Source: Acidobacteriaceae bacterium (GTDB lineage: Bacteria; Acidobacteriota; Terriglobia; Terriglobales; Acidobacteriaceae). From it: a stretch of DNA of 64,000 nucleotides. How positions within the stretch are numbered: position 1 is the first letter of the stretch; every line of letters begins with the position of its first letter. Below, piece after piece: positions 44,025 to 53,052 of this stretch. Position numbers and translations under genes: made by a program. The notes below the pieces were generated by a model, which was not told the origin of the DNA, made no database searches, and saw only the letters and a list, made by a program, of their open reading frames with translations. The DNA is taken from positions 62,001 to 126,000 of the forward strand of contig JAJPKO010000045.1 of the NCBI GenBank assembly GCA_021323655.1, written 5' to 3'.

Positions 44025-45989
44025 CTACTCATCCTGTTCGCGCAGTTTGGCAATCACGCTGAAGTCTTCAAGCGTTGTCGTGTCGCCTTTAATTTCACCA
44101 TTGGTCGCCAGCTCGCGCAGCAGGCGCCGCATAATCTTGCCTGAGCGGGTCTTGGGCAGCTGCTCTGTAAACCGGATATCATCCGGCTTGGCCAGCGCAC
44201 CGATCTCCTTCGCCACCCATGCGCGCAGTTCTTCTTTCAATTCCTTCGACGGCTGATGTCCGCTTTCGAGCGTCACAAACGCGGCCACCGCCTGACCCTT
44301 CAATTCATCCGGGCGGCCTACAACGGCGGCTTCCGCCACCTTCGGATGCGCCACCAGCGCCGATTCAACCTCCATCGTCCCCAGGCGGTGTCCGCTCACG
44401 TTCAGCACGTCATCCACGCGTCCCATCAGCCAGAAGCATCCGTCCTCATCTACGCGAGCGCCATCACCCGTAAAGTAAGAGCCTGGAATCTCCGACCAGT
44501 ACGCCTTCACGTAGCGCTCAGGATCATTAAAGATGGTCCGCGCCATTGAGGGCCACGGCTGACGAATCACCAGCAGCCCGCCGTGGCCTGCCGGAACAGG
44601 CCCCCCTTTTTTTGTAACTACTTCAGGCACAATTCCAAAGAATGGACGCGTGGCTGAGCCGGGCTTCGCAGGTACAGCGCCGGGAAAAGGCGCAATCATA
44701 ATGCTGCCCGTCTCCGTCTGCCACCAGGTGTCTACAATCGGGCAGCGCCCTTTGCCAATCACCTCGCGATACCATATCCACGCCTCAGGATTGATCGGCT
44801 CTCCCACTGTTCCAAGCAGGCGCAGGGAATCCAGCTTGTGTTTCTGCACATGCTCATCGCCCCATTTGATGAAGGCACGAATCGCCGTGGGCGCCGTGTA
44901 GAACACGGTCACCTTGTGGTCGTCAATGATCTTCCAGAAGCGGTCCTGGTCCGGAAAATTCGGCGCACCCTCATACATCACCGTGGTCACGCCATTCTGC
45001 AGAATGCCGTACACAACATAAGAGTGCCCGGTGACCCAGCCAATATCCGCCGAGCACCAGTAGATATCATCCTCACGCAAATCAAAGATATATTTGCTGG
45101 TCAGGTAAGTCTGGACAGCATAGCCGCCCGTCGTGTGCACCAGGCCCTTCGGCTTTCCCGTCGTCCCTGAGGTGTACAGAATATAAAGCGGGTCTTCAGA
45201 ATCAAGCTCTTCCGCTGGGCATTCCGGCGCAGCCTTCGCCATCAGATCATGCCACCAGTGGTCGCGCCCTTCCTGCATCTTCACTTCAGAACCCGAGCGC
45301 TTGTAAACCACCACATTCTTTACCGTCGGACACTGGGCCAGCGCTTCATCCACCGTAGCCTTCAGCCTCACTTCGCTTCCCCGCCGATACGCCGTGTCCT
45401 GCGTCAGAATGGCCGAACATTGCGCATCATTCACGCGGTCCACAATGGCATGCGCGGCAAATCCTCCAAAGATGACTGAGTGAACAGCGCCAATGCGCGC
45501 GCACGCCAGAATGGCAATCGCCAGCTCTGGCGACATGCCCATATAAACAGCCACACGGTCGCCTTTTTTAATGCCAAGCCCTTTCAGCACATTGGCGAAG
45601 CGCTGGACTTCGGCAAGCAGATCCCCAAACGTGAGCTTGCGGACCTCGCCCGGCTCGCCTTCCCAAAGAATCGCAACTTTGTCCCGCTTACCGCTGAGCG
45701 CATGACGGTCCACGCAGTTGTAGCAGAGATTGATCTTCCCGCCCACAAACCATTTGGCCCAGGGCCGGTTCCATTCGAGCACCTTCTCCCACGGCTTGAA
45801 CCAGTGCAGCTCCTGCGCCGCATCCGCCCAGAAGCCCTCCGGATCTTCTACGGAGCGGCGGTAAAGCTGCTCATATTCCGCAAGGCTTTTAATGTGGGCC
45901 TTTGCGGCAAACTCCGCAGGAGGAGGAAAAACGCGATGCTCGCGCAGGATGGATTCAAGGTGCGGATTCTGGCTTGTAGTGGACGCCAT
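44025..45989 (-). CDS. acs: Acetyl-CoA synthetase
   Basis: A 654-residue AMP-forming ligase of acetate, ATP and Co[21 protein letters not shown] near residue 268 is the P-loop; [13 protein letters not shown] near 415 is the acetyl-specific WWQTE motif; [20 protein letters not shown] is motif III; and [20 protein letters not shown] near 615 carries the Lys regulated by acetylation. It lets the cell use acetate or recycle it. It ends 4 bp from nadB's convergent stop. No acetylase/deacetylase gene is adjacent. Confidence 0.97.
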   Translation of the reverse strand: MASTTSQNPHLESILREHRVFPPPAEFAAKAHIKSLAEYEQLYRRSVEDPEGFWADAAQELHWFKPWEKVLEWNRPWAKWFVGGKINLCYNCVDRHALSGKRDKVAILWEGEPGEVRKLTFGDLLAEVQRFANVLKGLGIKKGDRVAVYMGMSPELAIAILACARIGAVHSVIFGGFAAHAIVDRVNDAQCSAILTQDTAYRRGSEVRLKATVDEALAQCPTVKNVVVYKRSGSEVKMQEGRDHWWHDLMAKAAPECPAEELDSEDPLYILYTSGTTGKPKGLVHTTGGYAVQTYLTSKYIFDLREDDIYWCSADIGWVTGHSYVVYGILQNGVTTVMYEGAPNFPDQDRFWKIIDDHKVTVFYTAPTAIRAFIKWGDEHVQKHKLDSLRLLGTVGEPINPEAWIWYREVIGKGRCPIVDTWWQTETGSIMIAPFPGAVPAKPGSATRPFFGIVPEVVTKKGGPVPAGHGGLLVIRQPWPSMARTIFNDPERYVKAYWSEIPGSYFTGDGARVDEDGCFWLMGRVDDVLNVSGHRLGTMEVESALVAHPKVAEAAVVGRPDELKGQAVAAFVTLESGHQPSKELKEELRAWVAKEIGALAKPDDIRFTEQLPKTRSGKIMRRLLRELATNGEIKGDTTTLEDFSVIAKLREQDE

Positions 45990-46216
45990 TGCGTGCTGAA
46001 TGACCTCGTAGAGGAAATTTTCTTTCCATCCACGTTAAAGGCTGTAAGCAACAGGTGGCAAGCTGCGCCATCTCACCCTGAAAACAAATGGTCATACAGA
46101 ACTGGAGCGCTGAGGCGTACAATAGAAAAAGACCGGAACATCCTGCTCGCCTTGCAGCTTCCCTTTGCTCCATACGAGTGCCTCTTCCCAGCAACTCTCA
46201 CCCAGTAAGGAGCTTT

Positions 46217-46432
46217 ATGCGTTCTGAACAAGTCCATCACGCGCTTGCACAAGGATATAACCGTTTTGAAATCTGCCGCCTTGTCTCAAAAGGAGTGAGG
46301 GCGACGCACAAGCCCGGTGCGCGCTTTGAGGATTCCATTGGCGATGTGCTGGAGCATCTGACTCCCGCCGCCCCGTGGCATGCTTCAGAGCAGCAGCCGA
46401 CTCCGGTAAAGGCCATGGCACCTGCTGCCTGA
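46217..46432 (+). CDS. RNA polymerase omega-subunit-like small protein
   Basis: A 71-residue protein; ATG at 46217 follows AAGGAGC at ideal spacing, so the upstream open frame was rejected. SEQVHHALAQGYNRFEICRL and VSKGVRATHKPGARFEDSIG resemble the omega (RpoZ) pattern in Acidobacteria, where an NRFxxCxLxSKxxRxxHKP core is followed by an acidic, TT-like tail and a hydrophobic VLxxL. The Ala/Pro-rich C-terminus is unlike typical omega. Canonical rpoZ usually sits next to gmk/coaBC, which are not here, so this may be a second omega-like protein. Function is inferred only from that resemblance. Confidence 0.5.
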   Translation: MRSEQVHHALAQGYNRFEICRLVSKGVRATHKPGARFEDSIGDVLEHLTPAAPWHASEQQPTPVKAMAPAA

Positions 46433-46709
46433 ATGGTCTCCACAGCGGCGTAGTATAATAAAAGCACGCTCAATGATTTGGATGTGAGCCGTCTCGCCCT
46501 GGAAAGCTAGGCCGCCTTCTAAGTACCCGCCAAAACCTTCAGCGTATTTGAAGTAAGCGAAATACTGTGCGGCAGTGCCGATGCTGGCCCTTCACTTCAA
46601 GGCCCGCAACCCGTCATTCGGAACTCCCCTGCGTCATACTTGTCGTGTCCTGGAATGGAAGTCTTCCGGAACACACCGCTGTTTCCAGTGATCGGAAACC
46701 TAAGGATAA

Positions 46710-47828
46710 ATGAACCAATTTAACGATTTCAATCTTTCTCCGCTGATGAAAAAAACTCTCGCAGCGGCGAATTTTATTGTCCCGACGCCCGTGCAGGCCG
46801 GCGCCATTCCGCCAGCATTGGAAGGCCGTGACGTGCTGGCCACGGCCCAGACAGGTACAGGCAAGACCTTGGGCTTTCTCATTCCCATGCTCGAACGCCT
46901 GGAGAAGACTGCCGTTAAATCCATCCAGACCGTTGTGTTGTTGCCAACGCGCGAGCTGGCCATGCAGGTGCAGGCAACTTACAACAAACTCGGAGCAAGT
47001 CATCGCTCTGTTCTGGTCGTAGGCGGCCTTGCAGAAAGGCCCCAGCTCGACGCCATCCGGCGCGGTGCTTCCGTGCTCATTGCCACACCTGGGCGTCTGG
47101 AGGACTTCCTCAACCGACGTCTCCTAAAGCTGGACCATGTGCGGATGCTGGTCCTTGATGAAGTAGACCGCATGTTGGACATGGGTTTCCGCCCAGCCAT
47201 TCAAAGGATTGTTTCCGTATTGCCCCGCGAGCGCCAGACACTGTGTTACTCGGCCACCCTAGACAAGCAGGTCGAAGAGGTTGTGGGCCAGTATCTCAAG
47301 CAACCTGTTCGGGTCGAGATCGGCCACGTACTCAAACCCTCCGCAAACGTCAAGCTGCGTGCATTTGAAGTCCCGGTGGCCAAAAAACAGGTCCTGCTTG
47401 AGCATCTGTTGCAGTCAGAAGAGGGCAGTTTCCTCGTATTTGTAAAAACAAAGCACGGTGCCGACCGCGTGGCGCAGAAGCTGACACGCTCTGGCTGGGG
47501 AGCCACTCGAATCCATGGTGACCGCACGCAGGCTCAGCGCACCGCCGCCCTACGGAGCTTTTCTCAGGGACAGCACCGCGTCCTTGTTGCCACTGACGTC
47601 GCTGCTCGCGGCATTGACGTGGCCCACATTGCCCACGTCGTGAACTACGATCTGCCAAAGGTTGCCGAAGACTTCGTGCATCGCGTGGGCCGCACCGGAC
47701 GCGCACAAAAACAGGGCATCGCCTCCACCTTCGCAGCACCCGAGGAAAAAAATGATCTCCGGCACCTCGAAAAGAAGCTCAGCATTCAGATGGAGCACTT
47801 TCGCGTAAAGGAAATAGTCGCCTGCTGA
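46710..47828 (+). CDS. DEAD-box ATP-dependent RNA helicase
   Basis: A 372-residue minimal helicase with both RecA domains. Motifs in order: F-N-FNLSPLMKKTLAAANF (Q-motif region), ATAQTGTGKTLGF (I), LLPTRELAMQ (Ia), ATPGRLEDF (Ib), VLDEVDRMLD (II, DEVD for DEAD), YSATLDK (III), FVKTKHGADRV (IV), TDVAARGIDV (V) and HRVGRTGRAQK (VI). There is almost no C-terminal extension, so it is short for cold-shock or RhlE-type members. AAGGA precedes the ATG; a 280-bp leader upstream and a strong terminator downstream mark a single-gene unit. A role in RNA unwinding, such as cold adaptation or ribosome assembly, is general for the family. Confidence 0.95.
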   Translation: MNQFNDFNLSPLMKKTLAAANFIVPTPVQAGAIPPALEGRDVLATAQTGTGKTLGFLIPMLERLEKTAVKSIQTVVLLPTRELAMQVQATYNKLGASHRSVLVVGGLAERPQLDAIRRGASVLIATPGRLEDFLNRRLLKLDHVRMLVLDEVDRMLDMGFRPAIQRIVSVLPRERQTLCYSATLDKQVEEVVGQYLKQPVRVEIGHVLKPSANVKLRAFEVPVAKKQVLLEHLLQSEEGSFLVFVKTKHGADRVAQKLTRSGWGATRIHGDRTQAQRTAALRSFSQGQHRVLVATDVAARGIDVAHIAHVVNYDLPKVAEDFVHRVGRTGRAQKQGIASTFAAPEEKNDLRHLEKKLSIQMEHFRVKEIVAC

Positions 47829-47829
47829 T

Positions 47830-47865
47830 CCCCACATCTCGATACAGAGATGTGGGGAGTTTTTT
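47830..47865 (+). terminator. Strong Rho-independent terminator of the helicase gene
   Basis: Perfect 11-bp arms at 47830-47840 and 47847-47857 with a 6-nt loop are followed by AG and six T. It starts 1-2 bp past the helicase stop codon. On the other strand no T-run follows, so it serves the plus-strand gene; galE ends 5 bp beyond. Confidence 0.92.
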
Positions 47866-47870
47866 GTGGA

Positions 47871-48845
47871 CTACGTCCGCTGATACCGCTCCTGGTGCCA
47901 TTGCCAGGCCGTGGCAATAATTTTGTCCAGCGTGTCGAACTCCGGCTTCCAGCCCATCTCACGGCCAATTTTCTCTGAGCTGGCAATCAAGACGGCAGGG
48001 TCGCCGGGCCGCCGCTCCACTTCTTCCACCGGAATCGGGTGTCCCGTAACCCGGCGCGCCGATTCAATCACCTCACGGATCGAAAATCCCTGTCCGTTGC
48101 CGATGTTATAGATCAGGCGGTCGCGTTCCGATAGGGCCTGAAAGGCCAGCAGATGCGCCCGCGCCAGATCCCATACGTGAATGTAATCCCGGATGCATGT
48201 GCCATCCGCCGTCGGATAATCCGTACCAAAGATCTTAATGCTCTTCCGTCGCCCCTGCGCCACATCCAGCACCAGCGGTATCAGATGCGATTCCGGCTCA
48301 TGCGCCTCACCGCGGCCTTCAATCGCTCCCGCAACGTTAAAGTAGCGCAGGCTGGCATAGCGAAAGCCATGAATGCGATTCAGCCATGTGAGCATCTGCT
48401 CCACCAGCAGCTTTGACTCGCCATAAGGATTCGTAGGCCGCAGAGGAGCATCTTCCGTGATGGGCGTAGACTCCGGCTCACCATAGACGGCAGCCGTAGA
48501 GGAAAACACCAGCTTCTTCACCCCTTTGTCCAGCATCGTCTCCAGCAGTGCGAGCGTTGATGCCGTATTGCTGCGGAAGTAGAGCTCCGGCCTCCTCATG
48601 CTTTCGCCGGCTTCGATTAGAGCGGCAAAGTGCATCACTCCGTCAAAGCCATGCGTATCAAACACTTCCCCCAGTCGCGCACGGTCCGCAATGTCCCCTT
48701 CCACAAAGGGAGCTCTGGAAGGCACAAGCGATCGATGTCCATGGCATAAATTGTCATATATGACGGGCTCGTGACCTTTCTCGAGCAGCAGTTCGGCCAC
48801 AGTTCCCCCTACGTATCCGGCACCACCGGTAATCAGGATCTTCAA
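47871..48845 (-). CDS. galE: UDP-glucose 4-epimerase
   Basis: A 324-residue short-chain dehydrogenase-fold enzyme interconverting UDP-glucose and UDP-galactose. ILITGGAGYVGGTVAELLL is the NAD-binding start; FSSTAAVYGEPESTPI and NPYGESKLLVEQML give the Ser and YxxxK catalytic pair; RYFNVAGAIEGRGEAHE follows. It begins with a TTG (48843-48845), spaced 7 bp after AGGAGA; no in-frame ATG gives a better N-terminus. It supplies UDP-galactose for surface polysaccharide or takes galactose into glycolysis. No other gal genes lie beside it. Confidence 0.95.
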   Translation of the reverse strand: MKILITGGAGYVGGTVAELLLEKGHEPVIYDNLCHGHRSLVPSRAPFVEGDIADRARLGEVFDTHGFDGVMHFAALIEAGESMRRPELYFRSNTASTLALLETMLDKGVKKLVFSSTAAVYGEPESTPITEDAPLRPTNPYGESKLLVEQMLTWLNRIHGFRYASLRYFNVAGAIEGRGEAHEPESHLIPLVLDVAQGRRKSIKIFGTDYPTADGTCIRDYIHVWDLARAHLLAFQALSERDRLIYNIGNGQGFSIREVIESARRVTGHPIPVEEVERRPGDPAVLIASSEKIGREMGWKPEFDTLDKIIATAWQWHQERYQRT

Positions 48846-49289
48846 TCCTATCTCCTTGAAAATTCAGACTTAAGCAGCTGGAACGGGCTCAGCCGCCGCC
48901 CCTTCTCGCTCCCGCAAGCAGCTTAAAGTTTTTAAAGGCGCATCCAAACATGGACTGAAAGTAAAGATTACACGGATGAGTACGATTTGCGGTAATCCTT
49001 ACTAGCCTGATTCTATCTAATCAATTGAAACCGCGAGGGATCGACTTTTATATAGATTGCAATTTCGACTGTCATACAGAATATGCGATAGTAATAAAAG
49101 CTGGTAGGCCGACACTGCTCATGAATTGCTATCTTTGGCAGTCGTTTTGCTATAACGAATCATGGGAATAGAGAAAAGAAGGCAAATTCTGTAAACCTTC
49201 CCGCCTTGGAACAGAGCAGTTTGTGAGTAGGGTACTTTGTTCTTGCGTCTATTTTTAACAGTAAGGTTTACTTTGGTCACTTTGAAGTT
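48846..49289. other. AT-rich intergenic region between galE and the TonB gene
   Basis: About 440 bp with no credible ORF. It is notably AT-rich compared with the genes around it, with stretches such as TTTTATATAGATTGCAAT, and probably holds the divergent promoters for galE and for the TonB/M48-like unit. TATAAC near 49150 is a -10 candidate for the plus strand without a clear -35. Confidence 0.5.
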
Positions 49290-50366
49290 ATGGCGAGCAA
49301 CGGCAACGATCCGCTGAACCGGGCGAATCTGGGTCTCCTGCCTGAAGAGAAGGGTCGCTTTGGGCCTTTTGGCATCAGCACCGCGATCAATATCGTCGCG
49401 GGTGCAATACTTGTTCTGCTCACCATGGCGCAGGTCCACCGCGAGCAGCAGCATAAATATCAGACCACTGAGCTCATTTTTCCCGTCGAGCAGCCCAGGC
49501 CCTATATACCTCCTGCTCCCAGAATCAGAACCATTCCCCCTCCACCTAAAATTGAGCAGCCTAAGATCGTTCTGCCCAAACCGCAGCCAGAACCTCCCAA
49601 GCCAGCTCCCGTAAAGCTGCCTACGCCGGAAGCACCAAAGCTCGCTCCAGCACCGCCCAAGGCGGTAACCCCGCCTCCGCAGCCAAAGGTCGGACTCTTC
49701 AAGAGCGCCGTCCCTACTCGCGTCGCGAATAACAACACCGCCCCCAGTCCCAAAACGGGCGGCTTCGGCGACCCCATGGGAGTTACCCCTAATCCCAAAG
49801 CCAGCCGTCCGGCCACCATCGCTGCCGTCGGTGCGTTTGGAAACGCGCCAGGTCCCGCTACGGGAGCAGGCGCGGCCCGGCAAGGCTCGGTCCACGGAAC
49901 CAGCTTCGGTTCGGGCGTGGCCAACGGCGTTCCCGGCGGAAAGGATCGTGGCACCGTCGCCTCGGCCGGTTTCAGCAACGGCGTTGTCGGCGGTACCGGC
50001 GCTCCCGGGAGCCATGGCACTGTAGCAACTGGAGGCTTCAATACCCCGGTCGGTACTGGCTCCGGAGAGCAGCATGTGGCCCGGGTACAGGAACCGCAAT
50101 CTACTCCCATCGTCATCGTCTCCAAGCCTTTGCCGCAGTACACTGCGGATGCAAGGCAACTGCGTATTCAGGGGGACGTTACCCTCGAGGTTCGATTCAC
50201 TGCCTCGGGCAGAGTAGAGGTATTGCGCGTTGTCAACGGATTAGGTCATGGATTGGACCAGCAGGCCATCCTCGCCGCTGAAAAAATCCGTTTCAAACCG
50301 GCGACAAAAAATGGTGTTCCAGTTGATGAGGTAAGCCTCATCCGTATCACGTTTCAGTTGGCTTAA
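49290..50366 (+). CDS. TonB-family energy-transducing protein
   Basis: A 358-residue protein. One membrane anchor (ISTAINIVAGAILVLLTMAQ) lies near residue 30; a Pro/Lys-rich periplasm-spanning linker (PQPEPPKPAPVKLPTPEAPK) is followed by a Gly/Ala-rich segment with repeats such as RGTVASAGFSNG and HGTVATGGFNTP; residues 275-358 are the TonB_C domain (PLPQYTADARQLRIQGDVTL, then RFTASGRVEVLRVVNGLGHG and IRFKPATKNGVPV). It should link the inner-membrane ExbBD motor to outer-membrane receptors or other partners. ExbB/ExbD genes are not in the window. It opens an operon-like run with the M48-like gene. Confidence 0.9.
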   Translation: MASNGNDPLNRANLGLLPEEKGRFGPFGISTAINIVAGAILVLLTMAQVHREQQHKYQTTELIFPVEQPRPYIPPAPRIRTIPPPPKIEQPKIVLPKPQPEPPKPAPVKLPTPEAPKLAPAPPKAVTPPPQPKVGLFKSAVPTRVANNNTAPSPKTGGFGDPMGVTPNPKASRPATIAAVGAFGNAPGPATGAGAARQGSVHGTSFGSGVANGVPGGKDRGTVASAGFSNGVVGGTGAPGSHGTVATGGFNTPVGTGSGEQHVARVQEPQSTPIVIVSKPLPQYTADARQLRIQGDVTLEVRFTASGRVEVLRVVNGLGHGLDQQAILAAEKIRFKPATKNGVPVDEVSLIRITFQLA

Positions 50367-50489
50367 CAGATGGGGGTGTTCGTCTTGCGTAGCGGGTCTG
50401 ACATTCATCACTTTTGTGCGGAGAAGGCCAACGCCGGCTCTCCCATCTTGCAATCCACTCAAAAATTCAGGCATCTCAGGAGCAAGTCA

Positions 50490-52292
50490 ATGGTTTTTCG
50501 CAAGATTTGGATGACTGCGATGGCAGTCATGTTGACCGCATTTGCTGCGCAGGCAAAAACGCAGAAATTCGCCCCTCCGGTTCCTCTCACTCCTGAGCAG
50601 TCAGCGCTCATTCAGAAGTCCATCGCCCGGGAAAAGGTCACCGTAAAGGCCATCCAGCAACACACGCCGGTCGTGCAGACCTATATCCAGAACATGCGTC
50701 CCGACCCGCAGCTCTACTCTGTGCCCGATTCAGACCAATACATGCTCGGCCGCGTAGATTTCGGCAAGGCCTTCTATAACGAAGGGTATGAGCCTAAGGG
50801 TTCTCATCGCGGATTCTTCAAGGGCTCCGCGAACTTTCTCTCTGGCCTCACCAAGACCTTCGAACTCAGCTATTCTCCCACCGGGTTCATGGACATGATG
50901 TTCCTTGACCCTGTCAGCTTCGATCAGCAGCACTACGACTTCTCCTATGTCCGCCGGGAGTTTCTCGGCAACATTCGCACGGTCGTCTTTGATGTCCATC
51001 CCAAGAAGGGAACTGGCGCAGGCCGCTTCTTCGGGCGTATCTGGGTAGAAGACCAGGACGGAAACATCGTCCGCTTCAATGGGACCTACACCAACAGCAA
51101 AAATTCCGACGTCACCCGCTACTACCACTTCGATAGCTGGCGTCAGAATGTCCAGCCCGATGTCTGGTTGCCGGTCGCCATCTATGCCGAAGAGTCAGAA
51201 GGCGGCACAGGCAAAAAGCGCGCCGGATTCCGCGCCCAGACGCACTTCTGGGGCTACTCTCTCAAACTTCCGCAGCGTGAATCCGAAGCCGAATCCATGG
51301 TGGTCGAAAATGCTCAGGACCAAAGCGAAAACTCCCAGGACGTAGGCCCCCTCGGTGCCAAACGTCAGTGGGTCGCACAGGCCGAACAGAACGTGCTCGA
51401 CCGTCTCGTTCAGGCCGGCCTCCTCGCCCCTCAAAGCGACTTTGATAAGGTACTGGAGCAGGTCACCAACAACATCATCATCGGTAATAAGCTCGATCTC
51501 CCCGGTGATATCCACTGCCGCGTCATCCTCACCTCTCCGCTCGAATCCCTCGCCGTCGGCAACACCATCCTTCTCAGCAAAGGATTGATTGATGTTCTGC
51601 CGACCGAAGAAGACCTGGCAGCCGTCATCAGCTTCCAGCTCGCTCACATCGTGCTGGGCCATCACATTGATACGCGCTATGCCTTCAACGACCGCCTGCT
51701 CTTCCCTGATGAGGCCACCTTCCAGCGCATCAGCATGAACCACACCGTCGCCGACGATGAAGCCGCCGCCAAGAAGGCCGTCGAGCTGTTCGACAATTCC
51801 GTCTATCACGACAAGGCCGCCAGCGTCAGCCTCTTCTTCCAGCAGGTTGTTGGCAGAGAGAAAGCTTTGACTGCTCTGCTGACTCCGCGTCTCGGCGATC
51901 CTCTGCTCAAGGCCGATGGGACACCCTGGCTCTCTGCTTTCCTCAATCGCGGGCCTAAACTCAATATCCAGGACATGAACCAGCAGCTCGCAGCTCTGCC
52001 TCTGGGCAGCCATCTGAAGATGGATCCGTGGGATGACAAGGTATATTCGCTCAATGTCAGGACAGAGCACATCCTGAACCCAAGTGACAAAATGCCTCTG
52101 GAGCTCACGCCGGTATACTTCCGCCTGCAGCGCTATCAGGCGCCCGCCGCCGCATCCAATGCGGCTCCGGTTAACCAGCAGCAGCCTGCGGACAACAATG
52201 CTGCGCCGCCACAGCCTACGGACAATAACGCAGCGCCTCAACAACCCGCGGGCAACAACGCAGCTCCGCAGCCGCAGCAGAATCCGCAGTGA
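50490..52292 (+). CDS. Secreted M48-like protein with degenerate protease active site
   Basis: A 600-residue exported protein (signal IWMTAMAVMLTAFAAQAK); ATG at 50490 follows AGGAG, so the open frame from 50370 was not used. The N-terminal half is a beta-rich domain seen with Acidobacterial M48 proteins. The M48 region spans roughly residues 320-500: NTILLSKGLIDVLPTEEDLA then AVISFQLAHIVLGHHID, where a working enzyme would have AHExxH. The first His and the catalytic Glu are Phe and Gln here; only the second His remains. The C-terminus is a low-complexity tail with three ten-residue repeats. I infer a non-catalytic, possibly scaffolding, periplasmic protein. Confidence 0.75.
   Translation: MVFRKIWMTAMAVMLTAFAAQAKTQKFAPPVPLTPEQSALIQKSIAREKVTVKAIQQHTPVVQTYIQNMRPDPQLYSVPDSDQYMLGRVDFGKAFYNEGYEPKGSHRGFFKGSANFLSGLTKTFELSYSPTGFMDMMFLDPVSFDQQHYDFSYVRREFLGNIRTVVFDVHPKKGTGAGRFFGRIWVEDQDGNIVRFNGTYTNSKNSDVTRYYHFDSWRQNVQPDVWLPVAIYAEESEGGTGKKRAGFRAQTHFWGYSLKLPQRESEAESMVVENAQDQSENSQDVGPLGAKRQWVAQAEQNVLDRLVQAGLLAPQSDFDKVLEQVTNNIIIGNKLDLPGDIHCRVILTSPLESLAVGNTILLSKGLIDVLPTEEDLAAVISFQLAHIVLGHHIDTRYAFNDRLLFPDEATFQRISMNHTVADDEAAAKKAVELFDNSVYHDKAASVSLFFQQVVGREKALTALLTPRLGDPLLKADGTPWLSAFLNRGPKLNIQDMNQQLAALPLGSHLKMDPWDDKVYSLNVRTEHILNPSDKMPLELTPVYFRLQRYQAPAAASNAAPVNQQQPADNNAAPPQPTDNNAAPQQPAGNNAAPQPQQNPQ
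52182..52271 (+). repeat. Three 30-bp tandem repeats in the M48-like gene
   Basis: Three direct 30-bp units encode QPADNNAAPP, QPTDNNAAPQ and QPAGNNAAPQ at the C-terminus of the M48-like protein. Preceding sequence (NAAPVNQQ) is a degenerate fourth. Such tails vary by slippage and likely form a flexible, surface- or wall-facing linker. Confidence 0.85.
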
Positions 52293-52377
52293 GGGACTGA
52301 AGCAGAATATGCCACAACAACAAAAATCAACGAACTTTGTTTTGCTCCTTGGCAGATCACTCTTTAGGAGACAGCAC

Positions 52378-52944
52378 GTGTTCAAGAAACTTCTTGTTTT
52401 GACTCTCTTCTTTACGCCGCTTATTTCCGTGGCCCAGGTCGCTCCCTCAAACCGCGGAGGAGGCCTCTCCTTGTCAGCCGGCGCGGAATTCTCCAGCTTC
52501 GATCCTGACTGGGGAACGCAGCGGGTGGAAGGCATCACCGCGCTCTTTGATTTAGACCATCTCTTCCTGAATAGGCTGGGAGTGGAAGGTGAGGCACGCT
52601 GGCTGCACTTCAACAATTCACAGAAAATTTCGCAGAACCACTACCTTCTTGGCCCTCGCTACAGATTTGTCAGGTTCGGCAACTTCGATCTCTACGGCAA
52701 GTTCCTGCTCGGTGGCGGCTGGATGACCTATCCCGGCAACCTTGGCAGCGGCAGCTACTTTGCCTATACGCCTGGGATTATTCTGGATTACCGGCTCACG
52801 CGGCGCTGGACCGTCCGCGGCGACTATGAATACCAGTTCTGGCCTGCCGCTCCCGGCGACCAATTTACCAAACCCTTCGGCAAAAAGAGCTCCGGTCTCA
52901 GCCCCAGCGGCTTCAGTGTAGGTGTTTCTTACCGTATCTTCTAA
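52378..52944 (+). CDS. Small outer-membrane beta-barrel protein
   Basis: A 188-residue protein that starts with GTG at 52378, 8 bp after AGGAG; an in-frame ATG at 52309 has no ribosome site. A signal peptide (KLLVLTLFFTPLISVAQ) is followed by alternating amphipathic strands (SLSAGAEFSSFDPDWG, GVEGEARWLHF, YLLGPRYRFVRFGNFDLYGK, FAYTPGIILDYRLTRRWTVR, YEYQFWP) and ends in a C-terminal Phe (GVSYRIF), the usual BamA recognition end. It fits an OprF/OmpA-type eight-stranded barrel without the OmpA domain. It follows the M48-like gene by 85 bp and precedes a terminator. Confidence 0.87.
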   Translation: MFKKLLVLTLFFTPLISVAQVAPSNRGGGLSLSAGAEFSSFDPDWGTQRVEGITALFDLDHLFLNRLGVEGEARWLHFNNSQKISQNHYLLGPRYRFVRFGNFDLYGKFLLGGGWMTYPGNLGSGSYFAYTPGIILDYRLTRRWTVRGDYEYQFWPAAPGDQFTKPFGKKSSGLSPSGFSVGVSYRIF

Positions 52945-52950
52945 GCATCC

Positions 52951-52985
52951 GGGGCCGCGAAGCCAGCCCGCGGCCCCAGGTTTTA
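52951..52985 (+). terminator. Rho-independent terminator after the barrel gene
   Basis: GC-rich 9-bp arms at 52951-52959 and 52969-52977 around a 9-nt loop, followed by AGGTTTTATT. It lies 7 bp past the stop codon of the beta-barrel gene, closing the TonB/M48-like/barrel unit. Confidence 0.8.
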
Positions 52986-53052
52986 TTCTCAAACGTCTGA
53001 CCCTGGGCTGGAGTATCATCTTCCTAGCAGCAGCTGCTGTTTGAGTGTGTCC

